Assembly: GCF_051020765.1 (NCBI RefSeq)
Contig: NW_027469194.1
Coordinates: forward strand, 186,001-250,000
DNA from: Lasioglossum baleicum
Taxonomy: Eukaryota; Arthropoda; Insecta; Hymenoptera; Halictidae
Direction: 5' to 3'
DNA: 64,000 bases
The position numbers and the translations under genes were made by a program. The notes below the pieces were generated by a model. The model had not been told where the DNA came from. It was given only the letters and a program-made list of their open reading frames with translations, and searched no databases. Position 1 is the stretch's first letter; each line of letters starts with the position of its first letter. Shown here piece by piece: positions 54,001-63,804 of this stretch.

Positions 54001-56053
54001 TGAATTTGGCATAATGTTCTTCTAATGAACGCGCGTAGATCACGATATCGTCGAGGTACACGAAGAGTTCGTTGCCTTGTAGGCCGCAGAGGACTGTGTC
54101 CATTAATCTTTGGAAGGTAGCCGGAGCATTACGGAGACCGAATGGCATTCTGTTGAATTCGTAGTGGCCGAAAGGCGTGGAGAAGGCGGTCTTCGCGGCA
54201 TCCTCCCTCTCCATTCCTATCTGATGGAATCCGCTGGCTAAGTCAAACACACTGAAGTATGCGGCGCTGCCTAACTGATCTAGGATTTCGTTAATGCTAG
54301 GTAGCGGGTACGCGTCGGCCACCGATTTCTCGTTTAATGCGCGGTAATCGATTACCATGCGCCATTTTTTGTTACCCTCGGCGTCCGCTTTCTTAGGAAC
54401 AATCCACAAGGGGGAATTATAAGGTGAGTTAGATGGAACGACTATGTCATTCCGTAAGAGTTCGGACATTTGTTTGTTGATTTCGTCCTTGTGGATTGGT
54501 GGGTAGCGATACTGTTTAACATGGATTGGAATATCATCCGTCGTGATGATTCTGTGAGTCACCGCATTTGTTTTTCTCAAACGATCCCCTTGGAGATGGA
54601 AAAGATCATTGTGCTTTTCTAACAAAGATTTAACATGGTCCATTTCGTCGCCGCTGAGATGATCCATGGGGATAGTTTCTAATAGCTCTTTCACGCGAGC
54701 TTCGTGGGAATTTGCGATGGAATAGGTCATTCTGACCTTGGTTTTATCGGGCTGGTTACCGGAGTTAGTATAATGATCGGGCTGGTTACCGGAGTTAGAA
54801 TAAGGATCGGGCTGGTTACCGGAGTTAGAATAAGAATCGGGCTGGTTACCGGAGTTAGTATAATGATCGGGCTGGTTACCGGAGTTAGTATAAGAATCGG
54901 GCTGGTTACCGGAGTTAGAAAGGTCGGGATGGTTACCGAATACGTCGGGACGATACCCGGAATTAGAAAGGTCGGGATGGTTACCGAATACGTCGGGATG
55001 GTTCCCGGAATTAGTAAGGTCGGGATGGTTACCGAATGTGTCGGGATGGTTCCCGGAATTAGAAAGGTCGGGATGGTTACCGAATGCGTCGGGATAGTAC
55101 CCGGAATTAGAAAGGTCGGGATGGTTACCGAATGCGTCGGGATGATACCCGGAATTAGAAAGGTCGGAAGAGTACGACTCGATTTCTTCCATCTCCAATG
55201 GGGGCAATCGAAATGAAACTCTTTCCGACGAGGTGTTAAAACACCGGAGGCTCGCTTTGCCTTTACGATTGGTGACAACGCAGTCACCCAGGAATACATC
55301 CGGCGCTACATTAACACGGCGGATATATCCCTGTTTGGGTCCTTCGACGTCGACCGCTATACACGCAACGGTACGAGGTTCGAGGACGAATTCTTCGGAT
55401 TTCGGAGGAGTCTTTGTTCGGACTCGATCCTCACGCTCCACGACCCGACTTCTCGCAGTGTACTCCGATATCTCTCGAGTCTCCTTCGATTCCGGCCGGC
55501 TTTTCACGGCGTTTTTCTCTAGGGAGTACTTGATCGAATCCCGAGGAGGCATTGAAATAACCTCCGTCACCGGAGCTCTGCAAGGTCTGACCGCGGGTGC
55601 ACGAGGATTTGAGGAAGACACTCGAACTTTCCTTGCCGAATGTTCCTCACGCTTGGCGGCTGGAGTTTTAACGAGATCGTTGGTCATAGACGAAGGCATT
55701 GAAATAACCTCTGCTGCCAATTTATCGCGAGGCTCAGCCGTGGGCGCGCAAGGGTTCGAGAAGGGAACCCGAATGTTTCCTATCGTTATGGATTGATTCG
55801 CAAAGGAGATCTCGGCTCCTGTTCTGAAGAAGGGAGAACCGAGGATTCCGTCGATGTTAATTGGGAAGTTTTCTTCCAAGACATGAAATTCGATAGGGTT
55901 TTGACCCTGTAAGTGTATTTTAATTTGACCGAGAGTTGGAATGGATCCCTCGGTTATTCCTTGGACTTCTATAGTGTTCGTATGATCTATAGGTAGATTG
56001 GGTTCTAGACTTGACGCACGAATCAAATTGATCTCCGAACCCGTGTCTAGCAA
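51089..56053 (-). pseudogene. pol: Pol polyprotein of B2, one nonsense codon in integrase
   Basis: From the TTG before DTGSE (56053): protease, Ser/Arg-rich spacer, 16-residue NSGYHPDAFGNHPDLS and 10-residue NSGNQPD repeats, RT with FVYLDDIVIY (D668), RNase H (CDASGYAIG, TDHKPL, NADALS), acidic linker, and integrase with HHCC finger and the first two acidic residues. A TAA at 51995-51997 follows directly after the second catalytic Asp (LTD). The frame then continues through the catalytic Glu region (GSIERSHH), the C-terminal module (YTGPHEI) and a charged tail to 51089. In A5 the same codon is CAA, so a single C-to-T change explains the break. Everything else is open, so the element may have been active recently. 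It lacks the cysteine-rich tail of A5. Confidence 0.93.
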
Positions 56054-56124
56054 AAATTCACACTTCTTTTGTAATTGAGGGGCGGAGATTTTTACGCGCG
56101 GAATTGGTGAGTCTGCAGCAAGAT

Positions 56125-57483
56125 TTACTGCTGAGACGAATCGTCGGACTGGTCGTTCGTCCGGATAGCTGTTTGGGTGCGGGCTGTAGTTTGGGTTGAA
56201 GATGCGGCCTCCCGCCTGGGGTTGGCTTCGGTCGGGAGGCCGGACTCGTTTCCCGACCTCCTATTATTATTAAAAGCGCGCTTACGGCACTCGTGAATAT
56301 CGTGCCCGGGGGTTTTGCAGTAGTTGCAAAATTTGTTAGAGCTTGAAGGGCGATCTGTGCGACCATCGCGGTACGTGTTTTGGTCGCGAGGATTGTTTTC
56401 CCATCGCCGTTGCGGCGTCGGGGAGCGATAAGAGTCCCGGTTTAAGTTTCTCGAGGACTGCTGAGACGAGTCCGGTCTGCTATCGCGGCGTTCTTGAGTT
56501 CGCTCTGGAATGTCACGAGCGGACTCGTACGTGGAACGCTGGCGATACGGCCGGTTATCAGAGAAGCTGACTCGTTTTTCTTCGCGGATCAGTTCTCGTC
56601 GACGAGTCTGGTCTGACTCATACTGCCTGTAAGCAGAGATGGCTGCTTCGAAAACAGTGGCAGGATTTCGCGAAGGGCAATGAAGCACTTCGGCACGCAG
56701 CTGGGGAAGGAGACCTCGTAGGAAGCAATCTACTACGAAGCGATCCAGCTCTTCGTAATCAAGGCCAATGTCTGTGGCATCTTGAATCGCGGTTCGAAGG
56801 TCTTTGACGCGATTGATGAAGTCTAGGATGTGCTCGTTTGGAGCTTGGAGTACACTCGCGAGATCGCCACGGTACTGGTCAACGAATTTGTATGGGCCCA
56901 GTACTGTTCGTAATTTCTCGCATAGTGCAGAAATTGTGAATATGTGCTGGCCTTCTATAGCGGCATAAGCACGATCGTGGAGTTTATTGCAGAGCAATTT
57001 CGTGAGGGCACGCTCTGCAGTGGCCGGTACGGTGTCACGCGCGCGTTTGCATGCACGTATGAATTGTAGGACGGAAGACGAAGTTCCGTCGAATCTAGGG
57101 ACAAGCTCGGCGGCTTGTTTTAGAGCGAAATTACCAGTAGGTTCATACTGTGGGATTTCGCGTGGCTCTGGCGGTGAAGGTTCCCGCATATTAGAGACGT
57201 TACTAGGGCCTGGTGTAGGCGATTGTTGACGTAGGGTTTGACTCGTGATTTGGATGTTATGAAGCTCTTTTCGTATTTCGTCGAGCATATTCTTTTGGTT
57301 TTGTGCGTCTTCTTCATATTTGAGACGCAATTTGGCAATAAAATCAGTTTCTTCTTTGAGATATTGCTCTCTACGGGCGAGGTCTTGCGCATAAAGGAGT
57401 AACTCTTCCTCGGTCATTGGAGGAAGGTCTGCGTTAGGATCTGCTCGGAGATCCTTTTGAGATCGCGTGATTGGGCGAGACAT
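56125..57483 (-). CDS. gag: Gag polyprotein of B2 (452 aa)
   Basis: Intact from ATG 57483 (MSRPITRSQKD). Coiled coil, capsid-like region, Arg/Ser/Pro-rich region, CCHC knuckle at C386, C389, H394, C399. The pol frame is -1 to gag. Differs from B1 Gag by a few residues. Confidence 0.94.
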   Translation of the reverse strand: MSRPITRSQKDLRADPNADLPPMTEEELLLYAQDLARREQYLKEETDFIAKLRLKYEEDAQNQKNMLDEIRKELHNIQITSQTLRQQSPTPGPSNVSNMREPSPPEPREIPQYEPTGNFALKQAAELVPRFDGTSSSVLQFIRACKRARDTVPATAERALTKLLCNKLHDRAYAAIEGQHIFTISALCEKLRTVLGPYKFVDQYRGDLASVLQAPNEHILDFINRVKDLRTAIQDATDIGLDYEELDRFVVDCFLRGLLPQLRAEVLHCPSRNPATVFEAAISAYRQYESDQTRRRELIREEKRVSFSDNRPYRQRSTYESARDIPERTQERRDSRPDSSQQSSRNLNRDSYRSPTPQRRWENNPRDQNTYRDGRTDRPSSSNKFCNYCKTPGHDIHECRKRAFNNNRRSGNESGLPTEANPRREAASSTQTTARTQTAIRTNDQSDDSSQQ

Positions 57484-57572
57484 TTTGAAAGATATAAATG
57501 GGATTTAGAAATGTGAACTTCGCACTGACACGCGTCGGCTTATTAATGCAAATATCGGCGACCACTTCGATG

Positions 57573-57589
57573 TCCTACCGACTGCGCCA
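57573..57589 (-). promoter_or_regulatory. tRNA-Ser primer binding site of B2
   Basis: TGGCGCAGTCGGTAGGA on the minus strand, single copy, four bases from the LTR end at 57594. Confidence 0.88.
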
Positions 57590-57903
57590 AATTTGTCACG
57601 TCCGTCACTGTGTTTTTGTTACAGGTACCAGGAGAGAGAAAAGAGAACAGTGACAGACGGACGGTTGAGATATGAAGATTAAAATGAGGAGTGGTCTTTC
57701 GTGCCGAGACAGCCGCGGGCTGTCATATGCACTAGGACAACCGATATTGCTATGGATGCAGTCAAGAAGAGAACGTCCGACGCGGTTACAAGAAGTGTCC
57801 CGACAAGAATCACGCGCGAGATGATGCAACGAGAACGGTGAGTTTACAGGATTCGGCAATTATACAAGACATTATACGACTCACCGCAATGTTGTATTGA
57901 CGC

Positions 57904-58422
57904 CTAATAATATTGTTGTAGCAGGAACTGGCGGTACTGACAGTAGGTGTAGTACATCGGATCTTCTATACAGATGTCCTCGAGGTGGGGAAGATCTGGC
58001 AGAGTTGCTGCTGCTCGGTTCGGGACGACATTAGTGGCCTTGGATGCTGGCCGCAAGACGACACGTTGGTGAGCTGGCAGAGGAACGTCACGGATGATTC
58101 GGCAACGGACCCTGGGAACGATGATCGTGTCTCGGCTGTCGTCGTCGTCGGCTATGTCGATCACCTCTGGACAATCGACCGGATGTAGAACTGGCGTCGG
58201 AGCTCGCGAGAGGTCCGCGTGGTTGACCTCTTTAGGAGGGTTGCAAGGGCAACCGTATACAGAAACGTAATCGGACGCGTCACACGGAATGTGCTCGGTG
58301 GTTCCCAGAAGTTCTGTCCACTCGGTAGTGGCAATGATTTGATCGAGCACCGCTTTATTTCTTAACGCGCGTCTCAATTTAGCAAGTTGATACTTGCGTC
58401 CCGCTCGACGTGGGCGTCGCAT
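57904..58422 (-). CDS. LTR-encoded 172-aa protein, B2 5' LTR copy
   Basis: ATG at 58422, stop at 57904. Basic N-terminal 25 residues, cysteine cluster, SUMO-interaction-like VIDIADDDDS, and Tyr/Gln-rich C terminus. It lies in the part of the LTR downstream of the presumed promoter, so it could be the first ORF of the genomic RNA or be expressed from the 3' LTR. No homologue recognised. Confidence 0.65.
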   Translation of the reverse strand: MRRPRRAGRKYQLAKLRRALRNKAVLDQIIATTEWTELLGTTEHIPCDASDYVSVYGCPCNPPKEVNHADLSRAPTPVLHPVDCPEVIDIADDDDSRDTIIVPRVRCRIIRDVPLPAHQRVVLRPASKATNVVPNRAAATLPDLPHLEDICIEDPMYYTYCQYRQFLLQQYY

Positions 58423-59294
58423 GGGTAAGGAATAGTAATGATGGAATAATAATAATATAATGAACTTCCACTTGTTATTAACCTTTTAGGTAGTTAACTC
58501 GCTTCACGTCTATAGTGGCGGCTCAGCGTTTCCACTGCGCTCTTTAGACCAATTCTAGACGTGGCACGAGAACTTCTCTATGACTCGCTTCAAATTCCTT
58601 ATTGGCGGCTCAGCGTTTCCACTGCGCACTTTAGACCAAGTCCGGATATGTCACGAGTTTAATATATTCGATGCAAGAACTGAATTGGAAGATGGTGTTG
58701 AACTAACACAAGAATAACAAGATCGAAGCACTGGTATAACAACGATATATTAAATAAGAACTGGTAAGTACACTGGTATACAATATGTAAGTAGTATTAT
58801 AATAGGAGTAGTAATTGGATTAATGAATAATGGATATAGTAATATGTTGTAGGAATAACGTATGAGAATTAGGACTTGAGTTGAGTTGAGTTAGAGTTGG
58901 AATTGGAATTGGAATTAGGAGTGAAGGATCGACACACTTCACTTTCGCGGAGCTAGACTGAACACGTCTGCTCTTGAAGCCGGACGAAGCCGGACTGGCG
59001 GCTGAGGCCAGGTAGGCACGTCTGTGCGAGTCGCTGGCTGAAGGCGGACTGCTCGAGTCGCGAGATGGAGGCGGACTGACGCAAGCGTCCGCTCTGCCTT
59101 GCCTCCTTCGTTCGGAGTGGGGATAGCTGACGCTGCAGTCTCTTTGTTCTTCAGTCGTCGGAGTGGGAGAACCGCTGACGCAGCAGCGTCTTCGCTCCCG
59201 GGGACTGCACGTGCATTTCTGCTGACGCTGCAGTCTCGTGGCTGTCCTATTGCCCTCTACGAGCGTGGGACTGCTGATGCAGCAGTCCTTGGAC

Positions 59295-59332
59295 TTCTCG
59301 ACGTTTCTAGAAGCTTCTAGATGCTTCCAGAG
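59295..59332 (-). promoter_or_regulatory. Heat-shock-element array in the B2 5' LTR
   Basis: The same eight-unit TTC/GAN array, core TTCTAGAAGCTTCTAGA, as in the other family B LTRs. Confidence 0.75.
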
Positions 59333-59571
59333 TGATGCAATACTTTATTGCATTATGTGTCGTGGTGATGGGTTGAAACTGAGGTAAGGTGTTGATCAAG
59401 GTGAAGTTATGGTAATGGGTAGAGACGGAGATAAGGATTAGAACAATAGAATAATGAAATCTTAATACTATGCTCTTATGTCTAGGGGACGGTGTATGGA
59501 TCTTATGCAGATCAGACCTTGTATACATAGTGTGTGTACAAGGCCAACGTCGTACATCGGACGACGTAACA

Positions 59572-60459
59572 AACAAATGGAAGTTCATTTCATTATATAT
59601 TATTAATATTCCATCATTACTATTCCTTACCCATGCGACGCCCACGTCGAGCGGGACGCAAGTATCAACTTGCTAAATTGAGACGCGCGTTGAGAAATAA
59701 AGCGGTGCTCGATCAAATCATTGCCACTACCGAGTGGACAGAACTTCTGGGAACTACCGAGCACATTCCGTGTGACGCGTCCGATTACGTTTCTGTATAC
59801 GGTTGCCCTTGCAACCCTCCTAAAGAGGTCAACCACGCGGACCTCTCGCGAGCTCCGACGCCAGTTCTGCATCCGGTCGATTGTCCAGAGGTGATCAACA
59901 TAGCCGACGACGACGACAGCCGAGACACGATCATCGTTCCCAGGGTCCGTTGCCGAATCATCCGTGACGTTCCTCTGCCAGCTCATCAACGTGTCATCTT
60001 GCGGCCAGCATCCAAGGCCACTAACGTCGTCCCGAACCGAGCAGCAGCAACTCTGCCAGATCTTCCCCACCTCGAGGACATCTGTATAGAAGACCCGATG
60101 TACGACACCTACTGTCAGTACCGCCAGTTCCTGCTGCAACAATATTATTAGGCGTTAATACAGCATTGCGGTGAGTCGTATAATGTCTTGTATAATTGCT
60201 GAATCCTGTAAACTCACCGTTTTCGTTGCATCATCTCGCGCGTGATTCTTGTCGGAAACTTCTTGTAACCGCGTCGGACGTTCTCTTCTTGACTGCATCA
60301 TAGCAATATCGTTTGTCCTAGTGCATATGACAGCCCGCGGCTGTCTCGGCACGAAAGACCACTCCTCATTTTAATCATAATATCTCAACCGTCCGTCTGT
60401 CACTGTTCTCTTTTCTCTCTCTTGGTACCTGTAACAAAAACACAGTGACGGACGTGACA
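59572..60459 (+). repeat. 5' LTR of B3, right piece
   Basis: Continues the LTR of 39567-39947 after B2, beginning with TSD copy AACA (59572-59575) and ending CGTGACA at 60459. It contains an intact copy of the 172-aa ORF. Confidence 0.92.
59633..60151 (+). CDS. LTR-encoded 172-aa protein, B3 5' LTR copy
   Basis: Intact although B3 is the oldest element here and its gag is broken. Differences from B2 include N for D in VIN-IADDDD, I for V in VILRPAS and D for Y in PMYDTY. No indel or stop. This is the best hint of past constraint on the ORF, but numbers are too small to prove it. Confidence 0.65.
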   Translation: MRRPRRAGRKYQLAKLRRALRNKAVLDQIIATTEWTELLGTTEHIPCDASDYVSVYGCPCNPPKEVNHADLSRAPTPVLHPVDCPEVINIADDDDSRDTIIVPRVRCRIIRDVPLPAHQRVILRPASKATNVVPNRAAATLPDLPHLEDICIEDPMYDTYCQYRQFLLQQYY

Positions 60460-60463
60460 AATT

Positions 60464-60480
60464 TGGCGCAGTCGGTAGGA
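60464..60480 (+). promoter_or_regulatory. tRNA-Ser primer binding site of B3
   Basis: TGGCGCAGTCGGTAGGA, single copy, four bases after the LTR. Confidence 0.88.
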
Positions 60481-60571
60481 CATCGAAGTGGTCGCCGATA
60501 TTTGCATTAATAAGCCCGACGCGTGTCAGTACGAAGTTCACATTTCTTAAATCCCATTTATATCTTTCAAA

Positions 60572-61757
60572 ATGTCTCGCCCAATCACGCGATCTCAAAG
60601 GGATCTCCAAGCAGATCCTAACGCAGACCTTCCCCCAATGACCGAGGAAGAGCTACTCCTATACGCACAAGACCTCGCCCGTAGAGAGCACTATCTCAAA
60701 GAAGAAACTGATTTTATTACGCGAAATCCCACAGTATGAACCTACTGGTAATTTCGCTTTAAAACAAGCCGCCGAGCTTGTCCCTAGATTCGACGGAACT
60801 TCGTCTTCCGTCCTACAATTCATACGTGCATGCAAACGCGCGCGTGACACCGTACCGGCCACTGCAGAGCGTGCCCTCACAAAATTGCTCTGCAATAAAC
60901 TCCACGATCGTGCTTATGCCGCTATAGAAGGCCAGCACATATTCACAATTTCTGCACTATGCGAGAAATTACGAACAGTACTGGGCCCATACAAATTCGT
61001 TGACCAGTACCGTGGCGATCTCGCGAGTGTACTCCAAGCTCCAAACGAGCACATCTTAGACTTCATCAATCGCGTTAAAGACCTTCGAACCGCGATTCAA
61101 GATGCCACAGATATTGGCCTTGATTACGAAGAACTAGATCGCTTCGTAGTAGATTGTTTTCTACGAGGTCTCCTTCCCCAGCTGCGTGCCGAAGTGATTC
61201 ATTGCCCTTCGCGAAATCCTGCCACTGTTTTCGAAGCAGCCATCTCTGCTTACAGGCAGTATGAGTCAGACCAGACTCGTCGACGAGAACTGATCCGCGA
61301 AGAAAAACGAGTCAGCTTCTCTGATAACCGGCCGTATCGCCAGCGTTCCACGTACGAGTCCCCTCGTGACATTCCAGAGCGAACCCAAGAACGCCGCGAT
61401 AACAGACCGGACTCGTCTCAGCAGTCCTCAAGAAACTCAAACCGGGACTCTTATCGCTCCCCGACGCCGCAACGGCGATGGGAAAATAATCCTCGCGACC
61501 AAAACACGTACCGCGATGGTCGCACAGATCGCCCTTCAAGCTCTAACAAATTTTGCAACTACTGCAAAGTCCCCGGGCACGATATTCACGAGTGCCGTAA
61601 GCGCGCTTTCAATAATAATAGGAGGTCGGGAAACGAGTCCGGCCTCCCGACCGAAGCCAACCCCAGGCGGGAGGCCGCATCTTCAACCCAAACTACAGCC
61701 CGCACCCAAACGGCTATCCGGACGAACGACCAGTCCGACGATTCGTCTCAGCAGTAA
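60572..61757 (+). pseudogene. gag: gag of B3 with an internal deletion
   Basis: Starts at ATG 60572 with the family B N terminus, but after codon 49 (ETDFI) about 173 bp are missing relative to B2. This removes the rest of the coiled coil and shifts the frame into a stop a few codons later. The correct gag frame resumes and stays open from about 60735 through the capsid-like region and CCHC knuckle to TAA at 61757. Confidence 0.9.
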
Positions 61758-61828
61758 ATCTTGCTGCAGACTCACCAATCCCGCGCGTAAAAATCTCCGC
61801 CCCTCAATTACAAAAGAAGTGTGAATTT

Positions 61829-62657
61829 TTGTTGGACACGGGTTCGGAGATCAATTTAATTCGTGCGTCAAGTCTAGAACCAAATCTACCTATAGATCAT
61901 ACGAACACTATAGAAGTCCAAGGAATAACCGAGGGATCCATTCCAACTCTCGGTCAAATTAAAATATACTTACAGGGTCAAAACCCTATCGAATTTCATG
62001 TCTTGGAAGAAAACTTCCCAATTAACATCGACGGAATCCTCGGTTCTCCCTTCTTCAGAACAGGAGCCGAAATCTCCTTTGCGAATCAATCCATAACGAT
62101 AGGAAACATTCGGGTTCCCTTCTCGAACCCTTGCGCGCCCACGGCTGAGCCTCGCGATAAATTGGCAGCAGAGGTTATTTCAATGCCTTCGTCTATGACC
62201 AACGATCTCGTTAAAACTCCAGCCGCCAAGCGTGAGGAACATTCGGCAAGGAACGTTCGAGTGTCTTCCTCAAATCCTCGTGCACCCGCGGTCAGACCTT
62301 GCAGAGCCCCGGTGACGGAGGTTATTTCAATGCCTCCTCGGGATTCGATCGAGTACTCCCTAGAGAAAAACGCCGTGAAAAGCCGGCCGGAATCGAAGGA
62401 GACTCGAGAGATATCGGAGTACACTGCGAGAAGTCGGATCGTGGAGCGTGAGGATCGAGTCCGAACAAAGACTCCTCCGAAATCCGAAGAATTCGTCCTC
62501 GAACCTCGTACCGTTGCGTGTATAGCGGTCGACGTCGAAGGACCCAAACAGGGATATATCCGCCGTGTTAATGTAGCGCCGGATGTATTCCTGGGTGACT
62601 GCGTCGTCACCAATCGTAAAGGCAAAGCGAGCCTCCGGTGTTTTAACACCTCGTCGG
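61829..62657 (+). pseudogene. Protease region of the B3 polyprotein, cut by B4
   Basis: Begins at the TTG before DTGSE and includes the protease, the Ser/Arg-rich spacer and the conserved block ending CFNTSS, where the LTR of B4 begins. No stop before the insertion; a short chance extension runs into the LTR. Whether B3 was pol-type or env-type cannot be seen, because the deciding part is outside the window. Confidence 0.9.
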
Positions 62658-63185
62658 TGTCACGTCCGTCACTGTGTTTTTGTTACAGGTACCAGGAGAG
62701 AGAAAAGAGAACAGTGACAGACGGACGGTTGAGATATTATGATTAAATGAGGAGTGGTCTTTCGTGCCGAGACAGCCGCGGGCTGTCATATGCACTAGGA
62801 CAACCGATATTGCTATGGATGCAGTCAAGAAGAGAACGTCCGACGCGGTTACAAGAAGTGTCCCGACAAGAATCACGCGCGAGATGATGCAACGAGAACG
62901 GTGAGTTTACAGGATTCAGCAATTATACAAGACATTATACGACTCACCGCAATGCTGTATTAACGCCTAATAATATTGTTGCAGCAGGAACTGGCGGTAC
63001 TGACAGTAGGTGTCGTACATCGGGTCTTCTATACAGATGTCCTCGAGGTGGGGAAGATCTGGCAGAGTTGCTGCTGCTCGGTTCGGGACGACATTGGTGG
63101 CCTTGGATGCTGGCCGCAAGATGACACGTTGATGAGCTGGCAGAGGAACGTCACGGATGATTCGGCAACGGACCCTGGGAACGAT
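62658..63185 (-). repeat. B4: family B LTR in minus orientation, interrupted by B5
   Basis: Starts TGTCACGTCCGTC on the plus strand and includes the 3' part of the LTR ORF (62967-63182) before B5 interrupts it. Left flank TCGG is the expected TSD. Could be the 3' LTR of a full element or a solo LTR; the rest is outside the window. Confidence 0.85.
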
Positions 63186-63804
63186 TGTTACGTCGTCCGA
63201 TGTACGACGTTGGCCTTGTACATACATTATGTATTCAAGGTCTGATCTGCATAAGATCCATACACCGTCCCCTAGACATAAGAACATAATATTAAGATCC
63301 CATATATTCTATTGTTCTAATCCTTATCTCCGTCTCTACCCATCACCATAACTTCACCTTGATCAACACCTTACCTCAGTTTCAACCCATCACCACGACA
63401 CATAATGCAATAAAGTATTGCATCACTCTGGAAGCATCTAGAAGCTTCTAGAAACGTCGAGAAGTCCAAAGACTGCTGCATCAGCAGTCCCACGCTCGTA
63501 GAGGGCAATAGGACAGCCACGAGACTGCAGCGTCAGCAGAAATGCACGTGCAGTCCCCGGGAGCAAAGACGCTGCTGCGTCAGCGGTTCTCCCACTCCGA
63601 CGACTGAAGAACAAAGAGACTGCAGCGTCAGCTATCCCCACTCCGAACGAAGGAGGCAAGACAGAGCAGGCGCTTGCATCAGTCCGCCTTCAGCCAGCGA
63701 CTCGCACAGACGTGCCTACCTGGCCTCAGAGTCAGTCCGGCTTCAAGAGCAGACGTGTTCAGTCTAGCTCCGCGATAGTGAAGTGTGTCGATCCTTCACT
63801 CCTA
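63186..63804 (+). repeat. B5: family B LTR in plus orientation, interrupted by A6
   Basis: Starts TGTTACGTCGTCC with the terminal hairpin at 63190-63210, preceded by CGAT (expected TSD), and runs through the U3 with the heat-shock array until A6 at 63805. Confidence 0.88.
63426..63463 (+). promoter_or_regulatory. Heat-shock-element array in the B5 LTR
   Basis: Read on the plus strand (sense): CTC, GAA, ATC, GAA, TTC, GAA, GTC, GAA at 5-nt spacing, the exact complement of the arrays in B1 and B2. Confidence 0.75.

Larger units (their letters stand above)
39948..59571 (-). mobile_element. B2: family B pol-type element with A4 in its 3' LTR (TSD AACA)
   Basis: Minus strand: 5' LTR 59571-57594 (1978 bp), PBS, gag, pol, 3' LTR 51022-49205 plus 40107-39948 (also 1978 bp once A4 and one CTAT are removed). 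TSD AACA at 39944-39947 and 59572-59575. gag is open; pol has a single nonsense codon in integrase. No envelope gene. Confidence 0.95.
57594..59571 (-). repeat. 5' LTR of B2 (1978 bp)
   Basis: Same length as the reassembled 3' LTR. Reading from its 5' end (59571): terminal hairpin ACGTCGT/ACGACGT, a second hairpin CCTTGTA/TACAAGG, the heat-shock array at LTR nt 240-277, palindromes such as GACTGCTGATGCAGCAGTC, AT-rich repeats, then the 172-aa ORF at LTR nt 1150-1668, a consensus splice-donor-like GGTGAGT just after it, and the CGTGACA end. Confidence 0.95.
39567..62657 (+). mobile_element. B3: oldest family B element in the window, interrupted three times
   Basis: Plus-strand element: 5' LTR in pieces (39567-39947 and 59576-60459), PBS, damaged gag and protease region to 62657. 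The family C/B1 block interrupts the LTR on the left, B2 splits the LTR, and B4 interrupts the protease ORF with left flank TCGG. The remaining 3' part is outside the window. B3 is the host of every other element to the right of position 39566. Confidence 0.85.
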
